Positions 15,433-24,661 of a stretch of 64,000 bases of DNA are shown piece after piece. The stretch is taken from assembly GCA_018673255.1 (NCBI GenBank), contig JABHDC010000249.1:29147-93146 (forward strand), given 5' to 3'. Position 1 is the stretch's first letter, and every line of letters starts with the position of its first letter. Source of the DNA: Gemmatimonadota bacterium (GTDB lineage: Bacteria; Latescibacterota; UBA2968; UBA8231). Under the pieces are notes generated by a model. That model searched no databases, was not told the origin of the DNA, and worked only from the letters and a program-made list of their open reading frames with translations. The translations under genes were made by a program, and so were the position numbers.

Positions 15433-18400
15433 TCAGGTTGCTGTGCCGGATTCAGCCCAGACCCGCACTCGTTCGATCACGTCCTCAAACTGGTTGATCA
15501 TCGTCTGAACGCTCGTGATGTCGAAGTTGCGGCTGCAGGTGGCCAATGTCTCTCCCCAGCGCTGCAGGGGAGGGCAGTTGTGCGTGGCGCCCACTTGACG
15601 GATGTCTTCGCCGAATTCTTCGGTATCGGTGATATCCATCGTCTCGGATAGACGGGACCACCGATCTTCCTGCGCCGTGAGAAATTCGAGCACTTCGGGC
15701 AACTGCTGCCGAGCCGACGATTCGAGTTCGTCGAGATCCCAATCTGCTGGCGCGTCTGTCGTCACCGTCAGTGATGTGGTTTCGGCGTCGGGCAGGATCT
15801 GCCGCAGGGCCTGGCGCGCCTCTTCGAAGGCGCTCTCTATGTCATCGAGCAGATCAGCAACGCCCTCCAGCGAATCCGCCTTGCCCAGATCTTCCACTTC
15901 CTGGCACAGTGCAGCCAGTCGTCGGGCGCCCAGATAACCGGCGCTGCCCTTCAGAGAGTGCGCTTCGAGCTGCAACCGTGCTGCGTCCGGCCCCTCAAGT
16001 GCCTCACGCAGCACCGGCAGGATCCGTTCGCCATTGTCGACAAAGAGGGCGAACATGCGGTCCACGGAGATGGCTCCACGCCCCTCCATCTTCTGCAGAC
16101 TCTGCAAGGCTGTCGGGTCCAGGATGCTTTCATCCACATTGGACGTTTCGATCGCGGGGGTCTCGACATCCTGGTTCTCGAGTTCACTGGTCGATGGGAT
16201 GACGACCTCATTCGGATCGATGACGCCCCCCGTCACCTCCAGTGTGACGATCGCATCGCGCAGCGCCGCCCAGCGCACGGGTTTCGGCACATACTCGTCC
16301 ATGCCCGCTTCCAGGCAGGCTTCACGATCGCCCTTCATCGCATTGGCCGTCAGTCCGATGATGGGGATGTGGCCACCCGTCTCGGTCTCGCGTCGACGGA
16401 TCTCGCCCGTTGCCTCGTAGCCATCCATCTTCGGCATCTGGACATCCATCAGGATGAGGTCGAAAGGAGCTTCATCGAGGGCTTCGAGTACGACCACGCC
16501 ATCCTCGGCCGTTACGACACGGTGACCCTGTTCTTCGAGCATGCTCGTGGCCACATAGCGATTGGTCTCGTTGTCGTCGGCCAGCAGGATGGCCAGTGGC
16601 GGCATGCGTTCCTCGGCCTCGGCCGTGGAGGAGCGGCCCTGCAGGCCAACGGCAGGACCCAGGCTGCTGAGGATTGCATCGAGCAGATCGGACTGCGTGA
16701 TCGGCTTGCGCATGGTATGAGCGACGCCGACGCCCTGGTAGCGATCGATGTCATCCTGCCCGTCGAGGGACGTGAGAACCATCATCACATGTTCTACCAG
16801 ATCCGGTTGCCGACGGAGCTCGCGCGCGATGGCCAGGCCATCCATCGGCGCGGCGTGGGCATCCAGCATGGCCAGCGAATAGGGAGTGCCTGCCGCGTGG
16901 GCACGTCGCATCTCGGCCAGTGCTTCTTCACCGGAGGCGAAGGTCGTGGTTTCGAGGCCCCACCCATTCAGCATCTGCTCGATGATGAGCCGGTTGGTTG
17001 CGTTCTCCTCGACTGCAAGGATCCGTGACTGATTCAGCTTCTTCCAGGGCTCGGGGGCCATCTCCGCTGTGCGCATGTCGGACACCCCGAAATGGGCATT
17101 GAACTGGAAGGTGCTGCCTACGCCTTCTTCGCTCTCGAGCCAGATGCCACCACCCATGAGTTCGGACAACTGCCGTGAGATGTTCAGGCCGAGGCCGGTG
17201 CCACCGAACTGCCTTGTCGTGGAACTGTCGGCCTGCGAGAACGCCTCGAAAACCAGTGCCTGCTTGTCCTGCGGGATGCCGATGCCTGTATCGCGCACGC
17301 CAAAGTGCAATTCGATCGCATCGTCGCTCCTCGACGTCACCTGGACCTGGACGACGACTTCACCTTCTGCAGTGAATTTGATCCCATTGCCAATGAGATT
17401 GACGATGATCTGGCGCAGTCGGGTGGGATCGCCGACGATCCCCTCGGGCACGTCCGGCGCGACGTGGCAGGCCAGTTCGAGACCCTTCTCGTGGGCTCGC
17501 ATGGCCATCAGCTTCATGACACCTTCCAGCACTTCCCAGAGGACGAAGTCCGTCTTCTCCAGTTCCATGCTGCCCGCCTCGATTTTCGACAGATCGAGGA
17601 TGTCATTGATGAGTTCGAGCAGGGCGTCCGCCGAGGTGTCGACGACGGACAGATAGTTGATCTGGTTCTTCTCCAACCGGGTCCGCCGCAGCATGTCGAC
17701 CATGCCGACGATGCCATTCATCGGCGTGCGAATCTCGTGTGACATTTTGGCGAGGAAGGTGCTCTTGGCATCGTTGGCGGCATCCGCTTCCAGGCGTGCG
17801 GCATCGGCCTCAGCCCGTGCGTCCTCGGCACTGTCCAGAGAGACGGCCAGTTCATCGCGGGCGACCTGCAAGCGGCGATTGCGCTGCATGATCTGTCCTG
17901 CCGCCCAGGCCAGACCCATGAGGACGATTACCAGACTCGCATACAGGACGATATCACCGTAGGGCGGATGGACCCGGACAGCGACACGCACGGGCACCGC
18001 CGAGGGCGTCAGGTCGCGATCGATGGCCTCCACGACGAAGGTATAGTCGCCGAGGGGCAGATCCACATACTCGACGCGCGGAACGCCCGTCAGCAGGGAG
18101 GTCTCGTCGAAGCCTTCCAGGCGATAACGATACAGGAGCGCACCGGGACGAGTCTTGAGGCTGACCCCTTCGAATTCCACGGCGAGATAGTCCTGGGCGG
18201 CGGAGATCTCCAACTGATCCACCGCACCGTACCGACGGTCTGCCACAACGTCGACGAGGTGAATCCGTGGTGGTGCGACGCGCGGGCGATGGAGGGTCAG
18301 ACCTTGGGACGAGGCAATCCACACGCGTGACGCACGATCCTGCAGCAGTGCGGTGACCACGTTGTCCTGCAGGCCATCGCGGACCAGTACGTCCTGAAAG

Positions 18401-20994
18401 ACAGCACCATCATGCAGGGTGATGCCACCGCCGTCGGTGCCGAACCAGAACCGCCCTCTGTCGTCCTGGAGAAGAGCGGTGACGTGATCGGATGACAACC
18501 CGTCCCGTGCCGTGAGGCTCGACAGCTCGTCGTTGGCATACCGATTGACCCCGTTGTCTGTGGCGAACCACATGGCGCCATCGTCGCTTTCGATGATGGA
18601 CCAGACCCAGTTGGCCGCCAGCCCGTCGTCGCTGGTGAGGCGGAAGAACTCACCTGCATCCAGACGGGCCACGCCGCCACCCTTGGTGCCGAACCACAAC
18701 CGCTGGAAGCCGTCCTCGTAGATCGTATTGACCCAGTCGTGCCCAAGACCACTGGTGGCATCATAGGTGGTGAAGTGTTTGCCGTCGTAGTGGCTGGCGC
18801 CACCGCCCCACGTGCCCAACCACAGATCGCCCTCGCTGTCCACGAGGACGTCATTGACCCAGTCGTGGGGCAGACCGTCGTCGGTGGTAAAGGTGGTGAA
18901 CTGTTCTCCATCGAAGCGATTGAGCCCGGCCTGGGTGCCGATCCAGATCACCCCGTCTGCGTCTTCGGCAATGGCATTGATCGCGTCATGGACGAGCCCA
19001 CTGGCCGTTGTGTAATGCACGATCCCAGCGGCAGTCTGGCGGAAGAGTCCCTTGTCCGTCCCAACCCACAGGTAATCCTGACGGTCTTCAAGCAGGGCGC
19101 GTCCGGCGCCGTTCAGGCCCTCCTCGCCGAAGTGGGCGAAATTCGCGCCATCGTAGCGGCTGATGCCGCCGCCCCAGGTCCCCAGCCACAGATGGCCGTC
19201 GGCATCGGTGGCGAGGACGCTGACCTCGTCGTGGGCGAGACCCTCAGCGGTGGTGAAGGTCGTGAAGTTGCTGCCGTCGAATCGGCTGACACCGCCTTCC
19301 CAGGTGCCGACCCACAGATCGCCGAGTTCGTCGAAGGCCAGACTGCTGGCCCCGTTGTGGGCCAAACCATCCGCCTCTGTGAATCTCTCGAACCGGCCCT
19401 CTACATAACGACCGACCCCCCCCTGCGTGGCGAACCAGAGCGAACCATCGGCGCTGGGGGCGATGTCGCTGATTTCGTCGTGGGCAAGGCCGTCGGCACT
19501 GGTGAAGGTTGTGAAGGTCTCGCCATCGAAACGACTGACACCGCCGCCCCACGTGCCAAACCAGAGGACGCCGTCTGCTGTCTCGGCGATGGCGCCGACC
19601 TGGCTGTGGGGCAGACCATGGGCGGTACCATACGTGAGTAATTCGTCGCCATCGAGGCAGTTGAGACCGGACTGGGTACCGATCCAGAGATGGCCGGTAC
19701 GATCCCGATGCAGAGCGAGAACGACATCATCGGCGAGGCCGTCGGCGGTCGTGAAGGTCGTGAATGTCTCACCATCGTACCGACTCAGGCCACCACCCCA
19801 GGTGCCGAACCACAAGACGCCGGAGGCGTCTTCAGCAATGGCGCTGACACCATTGTAGGCGAGGCCCTCGGTGATCGTGTAGGTCGTGAAATTGGCACCC
19901 TCATAACGACTGACGCCGCCCTGGGTCCCGAACCACAGATACCCATCACTATCCTGATAGATTGCGTCGATGATCGTCGAGCCGAGGCCATCGGGGAGGC
20001 CGTAGGTGCGCCACAGTCCCTGCTGGATGCCGAAACTGGCTTCGACTGGTGTGCCCTCGCCTGCCGGAATGGTCGTGCCGGCGCCGAGACGACGCCGATC
20101 CGGAGAGGTTGCTGGCAGAACCACATCGATATCGGCGCCACCCTTGGCCAGTTGCACCGACACGGGGTGACTGGACGGCACGGCGCTGGCCTGTACCTCG
20201 TAGGTGCCCTGAGGTACCCGCAATGAGAAGCGGCCCTGTCGATCGGCCTGGAGTACCCAGATCCACGCTGGCGTCTGAACCGACTGGATCTGCACCGTCG
20301 CCCGCGGGATGGGGGAGTCGGCTCGCAGGACGGTACCTGCCAGGATTGCTGTTCCCGTCGCCGATGGCAGGAGCAGTGCCTGCCCCAGACCGCTGCCGCT
20401 TGCCTGGGCCTCGCCCCACATGCTCGTCGTGAAGCTATCCGTGTCGCGATCGTTGACGGCGACGTCGAAGCCAAGCAGTGTCCCCGCCCCGATGCCGGCA
20501 CCGAGACGATCTGGCTCAATGCACCATTCGATCTGGCGACGATGGGCGGTCACCTGCGTCCGAACCTGGACACCTTCGTCACCACCGACGAGCCGGTCTC
20601 CCCACAGTGCGATCTGCGAGATGGTGGTCTCGTCATCAGCGGAAGGTTGCAGGAAGAGCTCGAGCCCATCCTGTGAGCGCCAGTCGCCACCCGCCTGATC
20701 GACAATGCGTTCATCGTCGATGAGTTCGATGGCGACATAGAGCCTGCCTGCCTGGTCCCAGGCCAGACGGAAGCTACCGGTCAGATCAGCGCGATCAACG
20801 GGCTGATCCCCGGCGGTGAGCCGCTGCAGGGGATAGGCCGGAGCGGACTCGGGCCAGTCTTCGAAGGAACCATCAACAGTGATCCCCTCGGTGGGTATGG
20901 CCATGGCGACACGACTGCTCGCATCGGCGGACGCCATCGTGAGCAACATCACCCCGGCCATGATCGGCACATGCAGCCGCCGAAGCAGACCCAT
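15433..20994 (-). CDS. Giant hybrid histidine kinase with CBM9-like domain and 14 propeller blades
   Basis: 1853 residues. In order: signal peptide (1-26); CBM9/DOMON-like domain (about 30-215, VDGSFEDWP start); carboxypeptidase-regulatory-like domain (about 217-295); fourteen two-component-regulator-propeller blades (LWFGTWGGGVSRYDG type, about 320-905), enough for two seven-bladed propellers; Y_Y_Y domain; membrane helix (about 1025-1047); HisKA with His1086 (MSHEIRTPMNG); HATPase (GGTGLGL); receiver 1 with Asp1378; receiver 2 with Asp1517 (LILMDVQMPKMDG); Hpt with His1679 (AHSLKGSAG). It would sense a periplasmic ligand and run a full phosphorelay within one chain. There is no DNA-binding domain, so an output partner must exist elsewhere. 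It is last in a five-gene operon, 13 bases after the TonB receptor. Confidence 0.9.
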   Translation of the reverse strand: MGLLRRLHVPIMAGVMLLTMASADASSRVAMAIPTEGITVDGSFEDWPESAPAYPLQRLTAGDQPVDRADLTGSFRLAWDQAGRLYVAIELIDDERIVDQAGGDWRSQDGLELFLQPSADDETTISQIALWGDRLVGGDEGVQVRTQVTAHRRQIEWCIEPDRLGAGIGAGTLLGFDVAVNDRDTDSFTTSMWGEAQASGSGLGQALLLPSATGTAILAGTVLRADSPIPRATVQIQSVQTPAWIWVLQADRQGRFSLRVPQGTYEVQASAVPSSHPVSVQLAKGGADIDVVLPATSPDRRRLGAGTTIPAGEGTPVEASFGIQQGLWRTYGLPDGLGSTIIDAIYQDSDGYLWFGTQGGVSRYEGANFTTYTITEGLAYNGVSAIAEDASGVLWFGTWGGGLSRYDGETFTTFTTADGLADDVVLALHRDRTGHLWIGTQSGLNCLDGDELLTYGTAHGLPHSQVGAIAETADGVLWFGTWGGGVSRFDGETFTTFTSADGLAHDEISDIAPSADGSLWFATQGGVGRYVEGRFERFTEADGLAHNGASSLAFDELGDLWVGTWEGGVSRFDGSNFTTFTTAEGLAHDEVSVLATDADGHLWLGTWGGGISRYDGANFAHFGEEGLNGAGRALLEDRQDYLWVGTDKGLFRQTAAGIVHYTTASGLVHDAINAIAEDADGVIWIGTQAGLNRFDGEQFTTFTTDDGLPHDWVNDVLVDSEGDLWLGTWGGGASHYDGKHFTTYDATSGLGHDWVNTIYEDGFQRLWFGTKGGGVARLDAGEFFRLTSDDGLAANWVWSIIESDDGAMWFATDNGVNRYANDELSSLTARDGLSSDHVTALLQDDRGRFWFGTDGGGITLHDGAVFQDVLVRDGLQDNVVTALLQDRASRVWIASSQGLTLHRPRVAPPRIHLVDVVADRRYGAVDQLEISAAQDYLAVEFEGVSLKTRPGALLYRYRLEGFDETSLLTGVPRVEYVDLPLGDYTFVVEAIDRDLTPSAVPVRVAVRVHPPYGDIVLYASLVIVLMGLAWAAGQIMQRNRRLQVARDELAVSLDSAEDARAEADAARLEADAANDAKSTFLAKMSHEIRTPMNGIVGMVDMLRRTRLEKNQINYLSVVDTSADALLELINDILDLSKIEAGSMELEKTDFVLWEVLEGVMKLMAMRAHEKGLELACHVAPDVPEGIVGDPTRLRQIIVNLIGNGIKFTAEGEVVVQVQVTSRSDDAIELHFGVRDTGIGIPQDKQALVFEAFSQADSSTTRQFGGTGLGLNISRQLSELMGGGIWLESEEGVGSTFQFNAHFGVSDMRTAEMAPEPWKKLNQSRILAVEENATNRLIIEQMLNGWGLETTTFASGEEALAEMRRAHAAGTPYSLAMLDAHAAPMDGLAIARELRRQPDLVEHVMMVLTSLDGQDDIDRYQGVGVAHTMRKPITQSDLLDAILSSLGPAVGLQGRSSTAEAEERMPPLAILLADDNETNRYVATSMLEEQGHRVVTAEDGVVVLEALDEAPFDLILMDVQMPKMDGYEATGEIRRRETETGGHIPIIGLTANAMKGDREACLEAGMDEYVPKPVRWAALRDAIVTLEVTGGVIDPNEVVIPSTSELENQDVETPAIETSNVDESILDPTALQSLQKMEGRGAISVDRMFALFVDNGERILPVLREALEGPDAARLQLEAHSLKGSAGYLGARRLAALCQEVEDLGKADSLEGVADLLDDIESAFEEARQALRQILPDAETTSLTVTTDAPADWDLDELESSARQQLPEVLEFLTAQEDRWSRLSETMDITDTEEFGEDIRQVGATHNCPPLQRWGETLATCSRNFDITSVQTMINQFEDVIERVRVWAESGTAT
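18290..20040 (-). repeat. Tandem propeller-blade coding repeats
   Basis: Fourteen diverged blade units of about 120-126 bases each, recognisable at protein level by LW[FIVL]GT followed by GG and a YDG/FDG turn, then [TA]xxGL. Blades alternate between a GTQxG type and a GTWGGG type in part of the array, which suggests growth by duplication of pairs. This is coding repetition within the histidine kinase, not a CRISPR or satellite. Confidence 0.8.
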
Positions 20995-21007
20995 GGTTGT
21001 GGCGTGT

Positions 21008-23386
21008 CTACAGGTGATAGGTCAGACTCGCGGCGAAACGGCGCCCAAGGCCAGGAATGTCAAAGTCGCGGAAGCCGGGGTAAGCGTATTGCTGATCCAG
21101 GAGGTTCGCGATCTTCAACTGCAATGTTGCACCACGACCCGCGCTGAGGATGCGAGAATGCAGGGTCAGATCCAGCAACAGATAACCATCGAGGGTGTAT
21201 TCCTCGAGGTTGATCGGATCGTGGTTCTTGATGTTCTGCTCGCTGGCGATGCGTTCGCCAATGTAGACACCAGCCAGAGAGACCTCCCACGGCCAGCGTT
21301 GTAACTGACGGCTGCCGCCAAACTTGACGGTCGTCGTTGGGTACAGATTGGTGTCGCCCTCGAGGACCCCCCGCAGGCGATCCACTCGCCGTTCGGTGCT
21401 GCTCTGATAGGACAGGTTGAGATACGCCGTGGACCGGTCGCCGCGGTAGAAGGTCTCTTCTTCGAATCCATGGGAGGAGATCTTGGCCACATTGTCGGCG
21501 CGCGTATTGGCGCCGGATGGCACAAGCTCCACCTTGTCGGTGACCTCGGACGAGAAGCCGATGAAAGTGACCGTCAAACCTCTGCCCAGGCGTCCGCCGA
21601 TGGCCGCTTCCCAGGTCCGGGCTTCTTCCGGGCGCAGATCTGGATTGCCCAACACGCCCTGGGGTACGATCAGTGTCGTGTAGAGCTGCACCGATGAGGG
21701 GGCCTTGAAGGACGTGCCATACAGGACCTTCGTGTACCAGTGTTCGGACAGGGGATAGGCAGCGGCAAGGCGATAGTTGCTGATGTTGTCGTAGATGTTG
21801 TGACTGTCATATCGCAGACCCGACGTCAGGCCGAGGTCTGTCAGACCGGGCACGGAAAAGGTCCGGAAGGGGTAGAGGACCGCCTGTGCGTAGGCTCCCG
21901 TATTGACGAAGGCCGTGTCGCCCTGCGTGATCCCCGTCGGCTGCGAGTCCTGATCGAAATAGTGGCGGAAATAGGTCTGCAGATCTTGCTGATCGCGGGT
22001 GAAGTCGACGCCAAAGGTCAAGACGTTGCCGGATGTGGATTCGTAGAGCAGTTCCGATGACAGATCGATGCCATCATATCCTACTTGTCGAGTGATCCAG
22101 TCACCGACGCCGGCCTGATTGATGGCGAGAAACTCATCCTCCGAAGGGTCACCCCGGGAGTAGGCGGCGGAGAGGTTGGCCTTCAGGCCGAACAGAGTCC
22201 GATCGTAGCGACCACGCAGAAACATGTTGCTCATGCTCAGTCGATTGACCCCGGTGAGTACGCCCCAGTCCTGGAATTCACCAAAACTGTCGAGTCGCTG
22301 CAGGCTCAGATCGAGGACAAAATGATCATCGTCGCGACCGTCGATCTGGGCTCGGGCATACAGGCTCGCCGGGCGTGTGACGTCGTTACGGCTTTCCAGA
22401 TCCTGCTCTTCGTATCGGTTCTCTCCGGGCAGATCCACCGGCTGCAATCCTGATCGATCGGCAAACTGGCCGCTGGCGGCAATCAAATAGTCGACGCGAC
22501 CGATCTTGCGCCCCCAGAGCATGCCCAGGTCGTAGGCGGGATGTCCCTGAATGCTACCGAAACCGGTCGTCAGCTCGAGGCCGTCGATCCTCTCGCCACG
22601 CCGGGGAATCACATTGATGACCCCCAGATAGGCATTGGCGCCGTAGAGGGCGGAAGAAGGCCCCCGGACGACTTCGATGCGCTCCACCGCCTGCATCGGG
22701 ATCAGTTCGCTGCCAAGGAAGTTCTCCGAACTGGGTCGGAAGGCGACAGACTGACCCTCGAGCATCACCTTGACGATTCTCGACCAGCCGCGCATGCCGG
22801 CATTGATGCCCCGAACGCCAAGATTGTACTGGACGTGATCATGCAGGATGTCGACACCGGAAAGGCTCGAGAGTGCTTCGCCCACCGACTCATATCCGTA
22901 TTGCTCAATCTGCCGTGCCGAGATGAGCGAGATGATGGCCGGGGCTTCACCGATCTTCTGCTCTGTCTTGGTGGCCGTCACCACCGCCTGTTGCGACGGG
23001 TCAAGCCACGAGGCACGGATCCGGTCCAGGAGACGGGCGAACTTCGGTGACTCAAGAAAGGACGCCTCGTAGTCGGGGCGCAGTCGTAGAAGGGCATCGG
23101 CCAGCTCTGCCGCCCTGTCGTAGCGCTCGGCGGCCATGCTGGCCAGCACGAGGATCCGATAGGCCTCAACTCGCTCGGCTCGTGTGGCACGCGCTTCGAG
23201 ACAGGGGGCGAGTTTGCTGTTGAGTTCGCCGAACAATCCCTTGCGCAACATTTCGTCGGCCTCGATCAGCGCGGGACCACATACCGTCTGTCCGTCAGCC
23301 GGGGTGCCGAACAGGGCGGCACACACAAGAGCCCAGAGAGGGAGCCTGAGGTGGCAGAGAGTGGGTATGTGAGGGATCCTGGGCAT
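21008..23386 (-). CDS. TonB-dependent receptor (sensory operon)
   Basis: 792 residues from ATG 23386, seven bases after the stop of the binding-protein gene. A signal peptide (LPLWALVCAALFGTPADG) is followed by a 100-residue helical, TPR-like region (AERYDRAAELADALLRLRP), then the plug domain (VVTATKTEQKIGEAPAIISLI, VERIEVVRGPSSALYGANA) and the 22-strand barrel, ending in a typical aromatic-rich last strand (RRFAASLTYHL). It imports a ligand across the outer membrane using TonB/ExbBD energy. The helical region between signal and plug is unlike ordinary siderophore receptors. The ligand is unknown; its place next to binding proteins and a sensor kinase suggests a role in sensing or uptake of the same ligand. 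Confidence 0.85.
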   Translation of the reverse strand: MPRIPHIPTLCHLRLPLWALVCAALFGTPADGQTVCGPALIEADEMLRKGLFGELNSKLAPCLEARATRAERVEAYRILVLASMAAERYDRAAELADALLRLRPDYEASFLESPKFARLLDRIRASWLDPSQQAVVTATKTEQKIGEAPAIISLISARQIEQYGYESVGEALSSLSGVDILHDHVQYNLGVRGINAGMRGWSRIVKVMLEGQSVAFRPSSENFLGSELIPMQAVERIEVVRGPSSALYGANAYLGVINVIPRRGERIDGLELTTGFGSIQGHPAYDLGMLWGRKIGRVDYLIAASGQFADRSGLQPVDLPGENRYEEQDLESRNDVTRPASLYARAQIDGRDDDHFVLDLSLQRLDSFGEFQDWGVLTGVNRLSMSNMFLRGRYDRTLFGLKANLSAAYSRGDPSEDEFLAINQAGVGDWITRQVGYDGIDLSSELLYESTSGNVLTFGVDFTRDQQDLQTYFRHYFDQDSQPTGITQGDTAFVNTGAYAQAVLYPFRTFSVPGLTDLGLTSGLRYDSHNIYDNISNYRLAAAYPLSEHWYTKVLYGTSFKAPSSVQLYTTLIVPQGVLGNPDLRPEEARTWEAAIGGRLGRGLTVTFIGFSSEVTDKVELVPSGANTRADNVAKISSHGFEEETFYRGDRSTAYLNLSYQSSTERRVDRLRGVLEGDTNLYPTTTVKFGGSRQLQRWPWEVSLAGVYIGERIASEQNIKNHDPINLEEYTLDGYLLLDLTLHSRILSAGRGATLQLKIANLLDQQYAYPGFRDFDIPGLGRRFAASLTYHL

Positions 23387-23393
23387 CGATGCT

Positions 23394-24647
23394 CTAAGGG
23401 AAGGAGATACTCTCGATGTCGACGAAGGCACCGTTCTGGATTTCCCAGATTGTGAAGCTGCCGCTGATCACGTCGCCATTGGCGTCGAGATCCACGGGAC
23501 CCGAAGCGCCGACGTAGTCGATGTCACCATGGGCGGCAATGAGCTCCCGAGCGGTTGCGAATTCTCCTCCCATGACCGGTGCCCCGGAGGTCGAGACGGA
23601 CTGCAGATTCGCGCCGATCCCTACGGGAGTTGCGAATCCTCCCTGTTCGATGGCCAGTGCCAGCAAGTAGACACAGTCGTAGACGCTGTCAGTGAGCAGG
23701 GCCGGCTCCAGGCCATAGGCCGCCTGCAATCTCTGGGCATAGCCGAGAAAAGCGGGCTGGTCGGTGACCGGGGCTGCAAGGATGCCACGCATTCCCTGCG
23801 TCACCGTTGGATCGGTGCCAGCCAGCCAGTCATTGGATCGATTGGCCGACGTCAGAATCTGTGCCCGGTAGTCATCAGTGAAGACGCTCTGCAGGGCGAT
23901 CGTGATCCTGTCATTCGCCGACTCGCGTGTGGCGATGAACAGCAGATCAGGCTGCAGGGACGTGACGAAATCGACGTGTTCCCGATAGTCATAGTTGGCC
24001 ACATCTGTCGACGACAGATCCGGTAGCGCCTCACGCGCAAGAATCTGACCGCCTCGCGCGACGAACTCTGCCTCGAACGCAGCGGCCAGACCGATGCCGA
24101 ATACATTGTCGAGGAAGAGAATCCCAGCTGTCTGGCTGCCGAACCTGTCGTGAGCATAGGAGCCGGCAACAGATCCCGTGAGCGCATCGGAGGCGATCGT
24201 TCGCCAGATCAGACCGTCGCCCTCAATATCGGAAATGGCGGCGCTCGTCACGGCAGGGGAGATCAACAGCATCCCGGCCGGGATCGTCACATTGCGGGCG
24301 ACGTCGACAAAGATCTCGCTGAAAGCGGGGCCGATGATCGCCACGACTCCCGAGTCCATGAGGGCATGTGCATTCGCCTGCGCCACATCACTGTCCGGCG
24401 CCGAGTGCAGCGAAACGAGTTCGAGCGGGTGACCGGCGACACCACCAGAGCTGTTGATCTCAGCGATGGCCAGCTGGGCGGAGCGCTCGAAGGGCAGGCC
24501 AAACTGCTCCCATAGATCAGCCAGTTCCGTCAGCAGGCCGATGCGGATGGTCTCCACCTGGACATCGGGGCCCGTGCCCTTGTTGTCATCGTCGCTGCCA
24601 CAGCTCATTACGAGGGTGGCGAGGCAGAAGATGAGGACATTTCTCAT
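23394..24647 (-). CDS. Periplasmic binding lipoprotein (LivK/amino-acid type), paralogue A
   Basis: 417 residues from ATG 24647, which has AGGA seven bases upstream; a GTG at 24665 overlapping the upstream stop is the alternative. It is a lipoprotein (LVMSC lipobox) followed by the two-lobed type I periplasmic-binding fold: IRIGLLTELADLWEQFG, AIAEINSSGGVAGHPLEL, VVAIIGPAFSE. Proteins of this type bind branched-chain amino acids, amides or aromatic acids for Liv-type ABC transporters, but no Liv permease or ATPase gene is present. It ends in a DLDANGDV..GSFTIW..SISFP pattern shared with the other three paralogues in the window. It sits between a second paralogue and a TonB receptor. Confidence 0.85.
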   Translation of the reverse strand: MRNVLIFCLATLVMSCGSDDDNKGTGPDVQVETIRIGLLTELADLWEQFGLPFERSAQLAIAEINSSGGVAGHPLELVSLHSAPDSDVAQANAHALMDSGVVAIIGPAFSEIFVDVARNVTIPAGMLLISPAVTSAAISDIEGDGLIWRTIASDALTGSVAGSYAHDRFGSQTAGILFLDNVFGIGLAAAFEAEFVARGGQILAREALPDLSSTDVANYDYREHVDFVTSLQPDLLFIATRESANDRITIALQSVFTDDYRAQILTSANRSNDWLAGTDPTVTQGMRGILAAPVTDQPAFLGYAQRLQAAYGLEPALLTDSVYDCVYLLALAIEQGGFATPVGIGANLQSVSTSGAPVMGGEFATARELIAAHGDIDYVGASGPVDLDANGDVISGSFTIWEIQNGAFVDIESISFP

Positions 24648-24661
24648 GTGGTTCCTGCGAT

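Noticed and set aside
15958..17028. 356-codon frame opposite the hybrid kinase receivers and Hpt
   Set aside because: Mirror image of conserved receiver and Hpt codons; no motifs of its own.
18290..20040. Regular repeats resembling a CRISPR or satellite
   Set aside because: Period about 120-126 bases with codon-level variation; they encode propeller blades in a continuous frame.
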